Origin: Dillenia suffruticosa | Taxonomy: Eukaryota > Streptophyta > Magnoliopsida > Dilleniales > Dilleniaceae | Direction of reading: 5' to 3' | NCBI GenBank assembly: GCA_033439265.1 | Contig: JAVTVX010000026.1 | Location: 15,067,001 to 15,131,000, forward strand | DNA: 64,000 nucleotides | Shown: positions 1-11,034 of the stretch, one piece after another | Numbering within the stretch: position 1 is the stretch's first letter | How the letters are laid out: the number at the start of each line of letters is the position of its first letter | Notes under the pieces: model-generated | What the model was told of the DNA's origin: nothing | Seen by the model: only the letters and a program-made list of their open reading frames with translations | The model's database searches: none | Program-made: the position numbers and the translations under genes

Positions 1-592
1 TTTTCTCATTTATTTTCTGTCCCTATAAAAAGTTAATTGAACAATCATCATTGGGTTGACTCAAGACTCGACTTACTGCTGCAGTGATGCAAAATTTGTA
101 GTTGAGTGGAATTAGCTTAGACCTCATTTATGTTTCAATCGTCAAATCACACTTATTTTATTTTATTTTATTTATTTTTATGAATCATTGTTTTCTGATG
201 ATATTTTGAAACTGATTAAATCCAATGTAAATCGGGTTAAATTTTTATGGGAGCAAAACTTTTTCGATCTTTGTTTTTTTCGTACATAATATTTGAATTC
301 AAGATTTTATTTTAGAGATATCAGTGTCAAGTTATTGGGTCAGTGTTAAGTTATTGGGTCAGTGTTGATGTCAAATTGCATTTTTAACTGTACCAAAAAA
401 AAATTGCATTTTTAATGATTCTAAGCTCACCTGTTATAACTAGAGCAAAGCCAAACAGTAATAAACCATGACCATGCAACTCTTGGCCTCTCTGCAAGAG
501 TCCAGGCTGAAGCTCTTATCAGCGAAAAAAGAGAAGTCCTAAGAGAAGTCCTAATTGTGAGGGGAAAAAAAATGGAAGAATAAAGGAACTCT
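1..592. other. Gene-free left edge
   Basis: AT-rich sequence with no open frame or repeat that I can support. It ends at the SINE target duplication. The last part may include distal promoter sequence of the RRM gene that starts at 982. Confidence 0.5.
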
Positions 593-834
593 GAAAAAGT
601 TGAAACCGAATTAATATGGGTTGACTCAACTGAATGTGGGGTTGAATATCTTTAAACATGATCGAGATTTGACTCATACCGAAAATATCAGGTTATCATG
701 TGTATGAAGTATTTCCCGTTAGGAGACCCGCCCGTCGAAAACAGCCACTGCAGTGGTCGATCCGGATTCATGAGGGCGAACCCCGTATACCCGGCAGTGT
801 CCATGGTAAAAAAAGAAAAAGGAAAAAGTTGAAA
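593..834 (+). mobile_element. tRNA-derived SINE, copy 1, with 13 bp target duplication
   Basis: The body is 606-821 (216 bp). An identical 13 bp direct repeat, GAAAAAGTTGAAA, flanks it at 593-605 and 822-834. The 5' part has a box-A-like motif (TTGACTCAACTG, 621-632) and a box-B-like motif (GATTTGACTC, 666-675) at the spacing expected for an internal RNA polymerase III promoter. The 3' end is A-rich. A second copy at 55378-55603 is homologous along its whole length. Family knowledge: tRNA-derived plant SINEs have this head, a short body and an A-rich or T-rich tail. A 75-codon open frame inside it is chance reading of the element. Confidence 0.85.
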
Positions 835-981
835 GTGTTCAAAACCAAAAGCCTGGAGCACATGAGGAAACAGACCCAAAACTCTACAAAAATCCGATTG
901 TCAAAATCCAGAGACAAGGGGTTTTAAAACACGAGGAGCCCCCTGCCAAAGGAAAATAAACAAGGAGTCCGGGGGTTTTCA
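835..981 (+). promoter_or_regulatory. Probable promoter and 5' UTR of the RRM gene
   Basis: Only 147 bases separate the 3' edge of the SINE from the ATG at 982, so the core promoter or 5' UTR lies here or inside the SINE. I see no clear TATA box. The inference rests on position alone. Confidence 0.35.
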
Positions 982-1900
982 ATGGCGATGGCGTATAACC
1001 AAGTGCAGAAGAACACGCTGTACGTAGGAGGCTTAGCAGAGGAAGTCAACGAAGCCATACTCCATGCAGCATTCATACCCTTCGGAGAAATCAAGGACGT
1101 TAAGACCCCACTTGATCAAGCCACTCAGAAGCATCGTTCCTTTGGCTTCGTCACCTTCTTGGAGAAGGAAGACGCTCTCGCTGCCATGGACAACATGGAT
1201 GGCGCCGAGCTCTACGGCCGTGTTCTCACCGTTAATCACGCCCTCCCCGAACGCATTAAGGGTGGTGAACAGGGTTGGGCCGCCAAGCCCAGTAAGTCTC
1301 TCTATACCCTAACCCTAACCGTAAATCCTAATTTTTCCTTTTTACAAGATTTGAGATTATGGGGTTTTAATTTTTTATCCATAATTTCTTGTATGTCATG
1401 TACTATGTAAGTTATTCATCGTGTAATATTCTTGATACACTGTTTGATGTCACCTGTATTTCTTGGGTCAGTCATGGTCAGAAACCTCGAATCAATTTTA
1501 ACGATGCCCTAGTTTAGTTTGTCCAATTAAAGTTTTTGGCTGTTCTTGCGTTTAGGATGTTTCCATTGTCATTGTTTACGATGATTCACTTTAAGTCTGG
1601 CTCGACATTTTTTTGGCTCCCCATGTTAGTTTTTGCGAGTATGGATTAATTGGGTGTCTGATTTTGTTTTTTGTTCTTCTGTTAGTTTGGGAGGATGCGG
1701 ATACTTGGTTTGAGCGGCAGCAGCAAGAAGAGGAAATGCGGCGTTTGCAGGAGGAGAATCGTGTTGCCATGAAAGAAGCGGAGGAGTTGCAAAGGAAGAA
1801 AATGGCGGAAGAGAGAGAAGGGGAGAAGGAAGAAGATGTGGATGCTAAAGATGATCCCATGGCAAGAGCTGAAGCAGAAGCCATACAACAGATAAGCTAA
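982..1900 (+). CDS. RRM RNA-binding protein, ATE1 / cyclophilin-E N-domain type
   Basis: Join 982-1291 and 1686-1900, 174 residues. The intron begins GTAAGT and ends GTTAG, and the junction codon ATT keeps the frame. Residues about 11-90 form one RRM: the RNP2-like NTLYVGGL is followed by RNP1-like RSFGFVTF. The C-terminal third is a charged helix rich in Glu, Arg and Lys, probably a coiled coil, starting at the [13 protein letters not shown] segment. Sequence, length and exon layout match the plant proteins related to Arabidopsis ATE1 (At1g13690) and to the RNA-binding half of human PPIE. The cyclophilin domain is absent, as is normal for this plant type. The role is probably nuclear, in pre-mRNA handling; that is inferred from the family. 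A second ATG at 988 is also possible as the start. Confidence 0.9.
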
Positions 1901-2861
1901 ATTTCTGCTATTCTTGAGCGCGCACTGAACAGCGGAAGGTCTCAAATTTTTCTTTTTCTTTGTATTTTTTTTAGTTCGAATCCTGTACCGTCTCTCCTTG
2001 TATCTGTGACAGTTATTTGTGCAAAGAGTACTTGGTTTGTGTATATAGGAGGAGGCCATTTGTAGCTGTGGGTGTTCATGGCTTGAGATCTCTTGTATGC
2101 CCAAACGTTTATTGGGTGGTGGTGCCTAATGATACAAGAATGCTTCGACTGTAAGTGCCTAAATGAGTTAAGGGGTACATAAAGCATTCTTGTTTATCTG
2201 CTCGGATGATCCTCTGATGGTGGAGGATTTGACTACAAGTACAATATAGCAACAGATGCAAAAGGAAAGGAATTATATGAGATCTCTAATGACATAGTAT
2301 GCTAAATCATTCTCAATATTAATTTTGTTCGGTATATGCTTGTTTGTCTAAATGCTCCTCTGATATATTTGAGAATAGTCACCCTCAGCCACTGCGAGAC
2401 CTCACTGATTATTAATCAACTAGAGCTCACATCGACATGCAGCTGTTATAAACTAGAAAAAATTGCTGCGAGAGACTTAATTATACCATTTCATCGAACC
2501 AACATTGAATTTAACAAATAATATACTGTAGTAAAGAAAAGGATGAATGATAAGCATACTGAATACAAAACCTGTCTGTACCCTGATGTCTTTCTCAAGT
2601 GTTCTCTTTTGGCTTCTTCTCCGTCTTCCTTTCAAAGCATCTCTTGGTTTATATGCTCGACAAACTATTGCCATTACGTTGTTGTTGTGGGGTCTTTTGC
2701 TTTTGTTTTTTTTTTTTTTTTTTCACCAAAGTATTTGCAGCAGCCGTTTCGAACACCTTGAGCATGAAGTTGCTGGTGAATTTACTTCTCAATTCCCCTG
2801 GAAAGCACCTTCGAGTCTGAATGTGGTAGTGCAAGGCAAACTGAAGAAAAATGTATCACAT
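1901..2861. other. Convergent intergenic region with two 3' UTRs
   Basis: The RRM gene and HPPK/DHPS end facing each other about 960 bases apart. The stretch should hold both 3' UTRs and polyadenylation sites. It contains a long T run at 2708-2722 and no coding signal I can support. Confidence 0.5.
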
Positions 2862-4914
2862 TTATTGAGATGTCCGCTTCACCATTGCATCACAGAGCTT
2901 CACAGCATCAATGTTATCCCTTACATTGTGAACTCTTACAATGTTAGCACCACCTAAAACTGAAGCTGTGATAGATGCAACAGTTGCAGGATCTCTCTCA
3001 ATTGCACTAGGACGATTGCAGACATCACCCAAGAATCTCTTTCGGGAAGGTCCTACTAATAGAGGAGCATGGGATGCAGCTAAACTTTTCTTAGCAATCT
3101 CTTCTTGAATAGATGGTAAACCCATCAATAAGTCCAAATTGTGCTCAGTTTTCTTTGAGAATCCAAGTCCAGGGTCAACAATTATCCTCCAAGCTGGGAT
3201 ACCAGATAATTCAGCTTCACTCACCCTTGCATACAATTCGGAGGCAACTTCTTCACAAACATTTTCATACTGCACATTTTCATTGTTCTGCATTGTAGTG
3301 GGGTCTCCTCTCATGTGCATTACAATGTAAGGAACTTTTAGGCCTGCAACGACAGTGAACATGTTGGAGTCTAATTGTCCACCAGATACATCGTTTACAA
3401 TGTGGACACCTTTGCTGACTGCTTCTGAAGCAACTTCTGAATAGAAAGTATCCACAGACAAGAGTTTCCCCTCTGCCTCTGGCATCTCTAAAACGGCTTC
3501 CAAGACAGGTACAAGTCTTTCCAGTTCTTCTTCAGGAGAAATCCTAGTTGCCATTGGGCGGGTGGATTGTGCACCAAAATCAATCATATCTGCCCCTTCT
3601 GAGATCATTTTTCGGACTTGAGATACTGCATTTTCTACAGACCGGAATTTCCCACCATCGCTAAAACTATCTGGGGTCAGATTCAAGATACCCATGACAG
3701 TAGTTCTCTGGGACCAATCCCACAAATGATTTCCTATTGGTAAAACTCTTTTCATCCCATCCTTACCAATGAGGGACTCACCTCCAAGTTTCTCCCATGA
3801 TTCAAAAATTCCAGCCGAGTGTGGCGAAAATGTATGCCAGCTTGCAACAGTATCACTTTCGACATCAGATCCCAGTAAATCTAGCAAGGGGGCAATCACA
3901 AATGGCCTCTCCCAAATTCTTACGTGAGGGACAGTAAGGATCTCCGAGCTGATCTTGAACTTTCCATAGAATAAAATATCTAAATCAATTGGTCTTGGTC
4001 CATACCTTATCCCATCAGTTCGACCCATGTCCTTCTCTATCTTCTTAAGTGCTGCTAGTAGTTCGTGGGGCAGAAGTTTTGTGAAGCCTCTAACTGCAGA
4101 ATTGAGAAAGAGAGGCTGATCAGTCACATAGGCAGGTGCTGTCTCGTATAAACAACCATGTCTGAAAATTTGGATGCCCGATTTCTTCATTAACTGCAGA
4201 GCCCTATTAAAGTTATCAAGTCTGTTGCCCACATTGCTTCCCAAAGCAATAACAACCTCATTCTCTGGAGAATTAACTTCCACAGACACTTTTGTTGTTG
4301 AATGGTCATATGAAAGACAAGCAACTGCAGGGAAGACCAAAATAAACTTTAAATGAGTATTACTAAATAACCCATATAATTTTGTTTTTTCTGCCTTGGA
4401 GTATATTATATATCTCAAATGTGTGTCTAGTATAAGAACACTATCGGAGTTCATAAGGTTTCGAACACTATCGGAGTTCATAAGGTTTCGAACCTCCAGC
4501 AATAATCAAGAGAACTTGGCTGTTCTGCTTTCTCCTTTCACCGTCTCTCTACCTAAGAGCTACCTCTCAAACCATGGCACAGACTCGTTATATAAACCCT
4601 AATCATATTTTCGGTGAACCCAATGATCAATATGTGTTATTAAAACGATGATTTTGTTAGTAAGCCTAGTAACTTTCCAACACTTTTAAAGATAACAGAC
4701 CTAATCAATTAGGTAAAATGCCAATGCAAACAACAGAGGCATAGATTCTCTCCATCCTTCATGTGGGGTCAAGACATTTATCCGACTTACAGTCAGCAGT
4801 GACTCAAATGAAAATATGTATACACTTAAAAAAGAGTCAGAATTTACCTCTGCAAGACCTAGTAAGAGTGTACGACCCACGTTTTGTGGGCAATAGCTTC
4901 TTGAATATCATCAT
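2862..4914 (-). CDS. Bifunctional HPPK / dihydropteroate synthase, mitochondrial
   Basis: On the minus strand: coding exon 4914-4848, intron 4847-4325, coding exon 4324-2862; 509 residues. The first exon encodes a short basic presequence (MMIFKKLLPTKRGSYTLTRS). Its phase-1 donor G|GTAAAT joins the acceptor CCCTGCAG to give ...SCR-VACLSYDHS. The HPPK domain (about residues 45-170) shows VVIALGSNVG, ETAPAYVTDQPLFLNS and RPIDLDILF. The DHPS domain (about 215-500) shows GILNLTPDSFSDGG, DFGAQSTRP, DPGLGF and GPSRKRFLGD. The protein pyrophosphorylates 6-hydroxymethyl-dihydropterin and condenses it with p-aminobenzoate to dihydropteroate, the mitochondrial branch of plant folate synthesis. The long open frame continuing upstream to 4502 is intron sequence opened at a TTG and is not the real start. 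Confidence 0.93.
4436..4489. repeat. Perfect 2 x 27 bp tandem repeat in the HPPK/DHPS intron
   Basis: Two identical 27 bp units (4436-4462 and 4463-4489), each beginning GAACACTATCGG. A third partial start (GAAC) follows. They lie in the intron between presequence exon and main exon and cause a false peptide repeat in the unspliced frame. Confidence 0.9.
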
Positions 4915-5300
4915 CTCTATATGGGTTCTCTTTTTTGAATCTCAAAAGCCTTTCCCTCTTTCACATCTCTCACACAGCCAGTCATACAAACACCTTCTCT
5001 GCATCCAATGTTTGAAGTGTCAACAATACCACCTTTGAACAAACAAGACACAAGATGAGAGAGAGAGAGTAAATAGATTCAAAATTTGAAGCTCTTACCA
5101 GTATTGTTGTCCTATGGCGCCGTTTCAACGCACTCGTTCCTTTGCTCCCACCTAGATCGTCTATCAAGCGAGAAAACCTCAGACTAAATTGGATATGCGA
5201 AACCCGTCTACCCTCGACCAATAGAATTTTACCACGTCATCCTGCTCTACTAGAAGGACTCGTCTGACCTTACGTGGTAACGTTTGACTGGTTTTGGAGT
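4848..5300 (-). promoter_or_regulatory. 5' UTR exons and uORF of HPPK/DHPS
   Basis: A likely non-coding first exon ends at 5099 (CTG|GTAAGA donor at 5098). The next exon starts near 4998 after a TGCAG acceptor, giving a 100 bp intron with good GT-AG borders, and carries the ATG at 4914. In that second exon an upstream frame runs from ATG 4985 to TAG 4917 (22 codons) and stops two bases before the main ATG. The transcription start is not determined; it should lie between about 5150 and 5350. Confidence 0.55.
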
Positions 5301-5516
5301 AAGCGAATTCTTTCATTTGAATGCACTCGCGCTGTGTAATGTAACCGGATGAGGTGCACTTTTGTAATTTCGGGGACAACCAAGTAGCATTTGTGTCCAT
5401 CAAGAGAGAGAGAGTTTGGATACTTCTCTGGGTTTATGGCTCTGCCCACAAGTCCTCTTCTTCTTCTTCTTCTTCTTTCTGTTTAGACAGGCTGGGGAGC
5501 TCTTGAAGCTGTTTCA
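5250..5516. promoter_or_regulatory. Shared divergent promoter, HPPK/DHPS and FLN2
   Basis: Fewer than 300 bases lie between the inferred 5' end of HPPK/DHPS on the minus strand and the FLN2 ATG at 5517. A GA run (5405-5413) and a CTT/TTC repeat (5455-5477) lie just upstream of FLN2, typical of a pyrimidine-rich plant leader. No TATA box is evident. Confidence 0.5.
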
Positions 5517-8500
5517 ATGGCGTCTATCACCTTCACACAGTTTCTCTCAGTGCCCAGGTTCTCTCTCTTTCTCTCTCCATTTTGTGTATGTTTTGCTAGA
5601 ATTTTTGAATTATGGAACTTGGGAGTCAGATTTTGAAATCCAGAATGAGCAAGTATTGTTAAACCCATAAGAATGGCCTCCTTTGTGAATTCTTCTCTTC
5701 TCATTCGTTGTACAGGTGGCATTCTAATTGGCCATTTTTCCTGTCGCCAAACGTTGTAATCATTCGCGACCTAAGATTAGAACGAAATTGGAGCCTTAAA
5801 GTTGTGTCTAAGAACAACAGTGTTGACTCATTAGCTCAAGAACCATCAAATAAGGATGGGGTCGTCAAGAAAACATCTAGAACTTCCAAAAAAGCTCCTT
5901 CCGGAGGTAGAAAAAAGCCAATGCCTGAGACTCCGCAGGAGAATTCGGAATCTACTGTCAATGGTGTTGTACCTCAGGAGGATGCCTCAGTTGAGGAATC
6001 CAAGAAGGCTCCTAGAATAACCCGAAGAAAAGGTATTGATTACCTTTACTTGGCTTTCCCTTTTGGATAATTTAGTGTGTTTGACAAAATTTTATGCTAA
6101 TAAGTGCTCCGTGTTTGTCATCTTGAAATCGACAGTGGTTTCTAATGAGAACGTGGGGGAGGAGATTGTGGAGGAGAAGGTTAGACGAGAAAGAGAGGCT
6201 AAGAGGAAAGTTGATAATGTGGTTGAAGCGGAAATTAGTGAAAGTAATGAGGTGAGTAGGCGGAGGGGGAGGAGGAGTAAGAAGAAGGTTGATGATTTGG
6301 GAGATGAAGTTAGCGGTGCAGAAATTAGTGATGGTGAGGTGGTGAGTAGACGGACAAGGAGTAAGAAGAATGTTGATGATGTGTATCAAGTTAGTGAGGG
6401 AGAAGCTAGTGATGGTGAGGGGGTGAGAAGACGGAGGAGGGCTAGGAAGAAAGTTGATGATCTGGTGAATCAAGTTAGCAAGGCCAAAGCTAGTGACAAT
6501 GAGGTGGTCAAATATGTTGCTGATTTGAATGATGAAAATGATGAAGAGCTTGAACTGGGAAAAGACGGTGATGATGATATTAGTGACACATATAGCTGGC
6601 CTCCACTTGTTTGTTGCTTTGGAGCTGCCCAACATGCTTTTGTGCCCTCTGGAAGGCCAGCCAACCGACTCATAAACTATGAAATTCATGACAGAATGCG
6701 AGATGCATTATGGGAACCCAAAAAGTTTGTGAGGGCTCCTGGGGGATCTTCTAGTAGTGTTGCGATTGCATTAGCAAACTTGGGAGGTCGGGTTGCATTC
6801 ATGGGCAAAGTTGGGAATGATGATTATGGGCAGGCTATGGTATGTTACTTGAATACAAGTAGAGTTCAAACTAGAGGAGTTGTGATTGATGGTAAAAGGA
6901 CTACGGCAGTGTCACAGATGAAGGTAAGTAAGCGGGGTGGCTTACGGATGACATGTTTAAGAGCATGTGCAGAAGATTCATTAACAAAGTCAGAGATCAA
7001 TATTGACGTGCTGAGAGAGGTAAGACGCTTGATTTTACTCGCCCCCAAGGACCTGATCCGATGGGCTAGGATCAAATGGGAAATTAGAAGAAAATATAAC
7101 TTTTACAAGAATGATATAAAACCAGTGGTAAATATTACTAATTTTCAAGAAAGTGCAGAAATAATAGCATCATGCTTGTAGTAAAGACCTGGTTAATAAC
7201 TAAGATTGGGGGCTATACATGCATGCATGCAGCACGTTCTTTAAATTATAGGTTCAGAGAATCCAGTTCTTTTGCAGAAATTTCAAGGCATTTCACTTTT
7301 CCTTTTACCCCCTCCGTTATGAAGTTGAGTATTGCTGTTCAAGCTTTACAAGGAAGGCAAAACCATCAAGGAGTTAAACCAGTACAGTCAACTCTGGATG
7401 ACCATAAGATTGAGAAGAATTTTTTTACAAATTAGTTTGTACTGTACTCCAATGGATGGAACTATTAAGTGCCTAGGTTCCTAAACTATGAAAAGACATG
7501 TCACATATCTTTTCAGCTGTTTTTGTACGTTTATACATACATGGTCATATATGATAATGCAACCCACCATATAAAAGGGAATTTTGACTCCACGATTTGA
7601 AACTAATGAAAAAGCAAGACCCCAAAGAACTCTTGTGAGAGGTTTTAATTTTTTGTTCATTCTTGAGTATAGGCATAATTGGGGCAAAATTATGAATAGG
7701 TTTCCACTTACATCTTTGGTGAAAAGGAAGTCTCTTTAATTTAATTGCTGAACACAATTTCTTTCCTGTTGGCCCAACCATCATTCCAAATGTGTTTGAT
7801 TACTAGCCTCTTCGCAGCCTCTTTCACCAATACCATAACCACCCAAAAAATCTTTGACAGGCAAAGATGTTTTATTTCAACACATCATCCCTACTTGAGC
7901 GGAGCATGAGATCAACTACGATGCGGGCAATCAAGATTTCAAAGAAACTGGGAGGGGTTGTTTTTTATGATGTCAACCTCCCCTTGCCCCTGTGGCAATC
8001 TGGTGACGAAACAAAAGTGTTCATACAGCAGGCATGGAATCTTTCAGATGTTATTGAGATTACCAAGCAAGAACTTGAGTTCTTATGTGGGATCAAGCCT
8101 TCCGAAGAGTTTGATACTAGAAATAACGATAAGTCTAAATTTGTCCACTATGAACCAGAAGTGATTGCACCACTTTGGCATGACAATCTCAAGGTCCTGT
8201 TTGTGACAAATGGAACTTCTAAAGTACATTACTATACTAAAGAGCATAATGGTGCTATTGTTGGGACTGAAGATGCACCCTTGACTCCTTTCACTTGTGA
8301 CATGTCAGCGTCAGGAGATGCCATAGTTGCAGGTACAATCTCATATTCTGATTAATTTTTTGTGCTTGTGACTGTCATGTCTGGCTTACAACCTCAACCT
8401 CAACCTAGAATGGAGACAAAGGGTTCTGGGGCTTTTTACTGTGCACGCTAGCTTACAACTTCAACCTTCTATTACATGTTTATCGGAAAATCTCAAACTT

Positions 8501-9411
8501 ACCCTTTTAAACTACCTTACAATAGATTTCACATAACAAGTTGAAAGGAAATCAGTTGACCACCTTCATATGGCATACGCAATCTTTCTGTTTTTTAGAT
8601 CCTTGTTATTTGTTTCTGTAAGCTTAGTTATGTGTTAAACAAGCCACTGCCTAAACCAACTGAAACTGTTGTTTTGAGCGGCTATGACATAAGAGTTGTT
8701 TGTTTATCTCATGCAGTCATGCTGCCTTCTTTACAGACCCTCCTCCATCCCTATAACCTCCATAAGGGCCACTCAGAGCAGTTTGCCTCTTTCCTTTCCT
8801 CCAAAAATTTCATTTTCATTTCTTTAGTTTTTTCTTTCTGCAGTGTTGACACAAGTTGATCTATGAGGGGGTTCACCTATCAATTGTCAAAAAATGTAAA
8901 TAACTAACGTATATTGGATTGTGGTTAAAATTTAGCTGATAATAAATAATAAGAGATTGTCTTCAATTGCTAGTCCAAGAAGGAACCCATCTGATTAAAA
9001 TGTATATGTGTTATTTGAATGTTGAGAATGAATCAAGTAGGCGGTTATTTGTTAAGTTTTCATCAAGAATTTATGTCTGTTGAAACGAATTTTCCAGGAT
9101 CAATTCTACCGGTTTATGCATGTATTTGTTTCCCGAGTCTGTTAGTTCTTGTGCTTATTACAATTTGTGACATTTTTTCAGCTCTAATAAGAATGTTGAC
9201 TGTCCAACCACATCTCATAACTGATAAAGGGTACTTGGAGCACACAATTAAGTATGCTATCGACTCTGGAATCGTGGACCAATGGGCACTTGCACGGACT
9301 CGTGGCTTCCCTCCCAAGGACGATATGGAAGATGAAGTGGTCCCCGAACAAAATGGAATAAGATCAATAGCAGAAGTGGAGTACCGAACTTTAGCACCTG
9401 TACTTGACTGA
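5517..9411 (+). CDS. FLN2: Fructokinase-like 2, plastid (pfkB family)
   Basis: Join 5517-5557, 5716-6032, 6136-7019, 7861-8332, 9182-9411; 647 residues. All four introns are GT-AG and phases close exactly. The N-terminus (MASITFTQFLSVPR) begins a transit peptide. A charged Lys/Arg/Glu region with imperfect repeats of SRR..RSKKKVDD type fills about residues 120-260. The pfkB domain follows, starting near PLVCCFGAAQHAFVPSGRP and including APGGSSSSVAIALANLGG, LPLPLW, ITKQELEFLCG and DMSASGDAIVA. The last motif is the ATP/anion-hole segment with the catalytic Asp kept but Ser-Ala-Ser-Gly in place of the usual Gly-Ala-Gly. Family knowledge: FLN2 binds thioredoxin z and belongs to the plastid-encoded RNA polymerase complex; sugar-kinase activity is doubtful. 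The C-terminus stops soon after GIRSIAEVEYRT, shorter than Arabidopsis FLN2. Confidence 0.92.
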
Positions 9412-11034
9412 GGTGGTTGCACCAATTTAGTTAGCTTGTTGTGAGTATGCAGCTCAAACAAGCCTAGGGCTACTCCAGGTTCTAATCCCAGCAAGGCAAA
9501 GGGGTTTGTTGTTTTGGTCTTCCCCCTACTTCCATTCTTTTTGTTTCTCTGTTAGCTTGGGGGATCAAAAGAGGTAGCTTTGACTAGCATGACACCAATT
9601 TTGGGACATAATATTCTATATTCTAAGCATGAGAAATTAACGAAGTGCAGGATTTATTCTCTCTCTTTCTCAAACCCCTGTGGGAAAACTATGTTGGCTG
9701 TACATATTTGTATGGATCTTTTTTGTTTATCCTAATAGCTTGGTGTTGATCTCATCCATTTAAGACTGCCTGAGAAGGGGCACAATCATTTTCTACAAAA
9801 AGATACTGTATTATATGTAACTATCATTAATTAATTAGGATATTAAGAGTTGGTAAGAAGGCTAATCCTTGTTTTCAGTGGAATAATGTCAAGTTCAAGA
9901 TATGGTTTGAATTGAAAATTCACAAACCACTGGTTGTAAGCATCAAATTATTAGGTTTAAGACAATGACAGCTAATGCAGGTCCATAAAAGTGGTCACCC
10001 ATTCTTCGTAGGCCATTGTCAATAACACAGGAATGGGGATGATGCACCTTATAAAATATTTGGATTAATATAATCACCACGGTTGCCGCACCTAACATGC
10101 ACTTCCTATTGAATTGAGTTTTTTTTTTTTTTTTTTTTTGTGGTAAAGTTTTCAAGGAGCATTCTTGGAAACTCTAATACATTAAAATCAATTAACTTTG
10201 AAAATATATATCTTTGGCTTCTTTTGCTTCTTTCCCCTTGGACACTTTTTGTGTCACTCATGCCAAAAACTGTAGAATCAGTCTGATGTTCCTCTTCAGC
10301 CTTTGTAAAATGACGAGACATCACTATCAGAGTGTATGAAAATTAATACATTTTGTGCTTCTACTAGATGAATGTCAGCAATTGAACGATCAGCAATGAA
10401 AGTTGAGCAAGAAACCATCTTGGATGTCAAATTTCTATTTTGTCAATTAGCAGTATGCACGATTCAATAATTACAATTTAGGCCTCCTATCTCTAATTTA
10501 AGATCAACTATATGGGAGACAAATATATAAAAAAATAATAAATAAATACAAGAATATTGATTTAATTTGTACAGATTCTCTTACGCCACTCATTTCTATA
10601 TAAGATCATTTCCTTAACTAAATCCATAACTATTATATTTTTGCGGATCATTTATATTCAATTTTGTAACGGTTTCCCTCTACCTCTACTATTCAATTAA
10701 CAGAATGTACAATCCTCCATGAAATTAAAAACAACAAAATTTTGAAGAAGACCTGTATTCATATTTATGACAGCAATTTCGCTGATTATGGATAACAAAT
10801 GCCTTTTTTTTGCACCTCCTTGAACTTGTTTTCCTATGAGATTGACATCCTGCCTTCCCAAGTCATTCCTGCATGTAGCCCAGAAGCAGAAAAAGGGTTT
10901 TCCTCATCAAGGCCTCAACTTATTAGATGGTTAGACCGAACATCAAAAAAGCAAACTAATTGAAGAGGCATGTAACACCCCCCACCCCCCCAAAAAAAAA
11001 CCTACATATAGTTGGCGCCAAAAAAAGCTCAACC
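9412..11034. other. Convergent intergenic region FLN2 / PGL
   Basis: About 1.6 kb between two converging genes. It contains a long T run near 10120-10139 and a C/A-rich stretch (10977-10999) but no supported gene. Confidence 0.45.

Noticed and set aside
700-927. 75-codon plus-strand frame upstream of the RRM gene
   Set aside because: Most of it is the SINE body; no similarity to the downstream protein.
2547-2957. 136-codon plus-strand frame opposite the 3' end of HPPK/DHPS
   Set aside because: Crosses a poly-T tract and the antisense of a well-supported gene end; no domain.
4325-4502. N-terminal extension of HPPK/DHPS with a peptide repeat
   Set aside because: It is the intron tail read from a TTG; a better presequence exon at 4914-4848 splices in phase.
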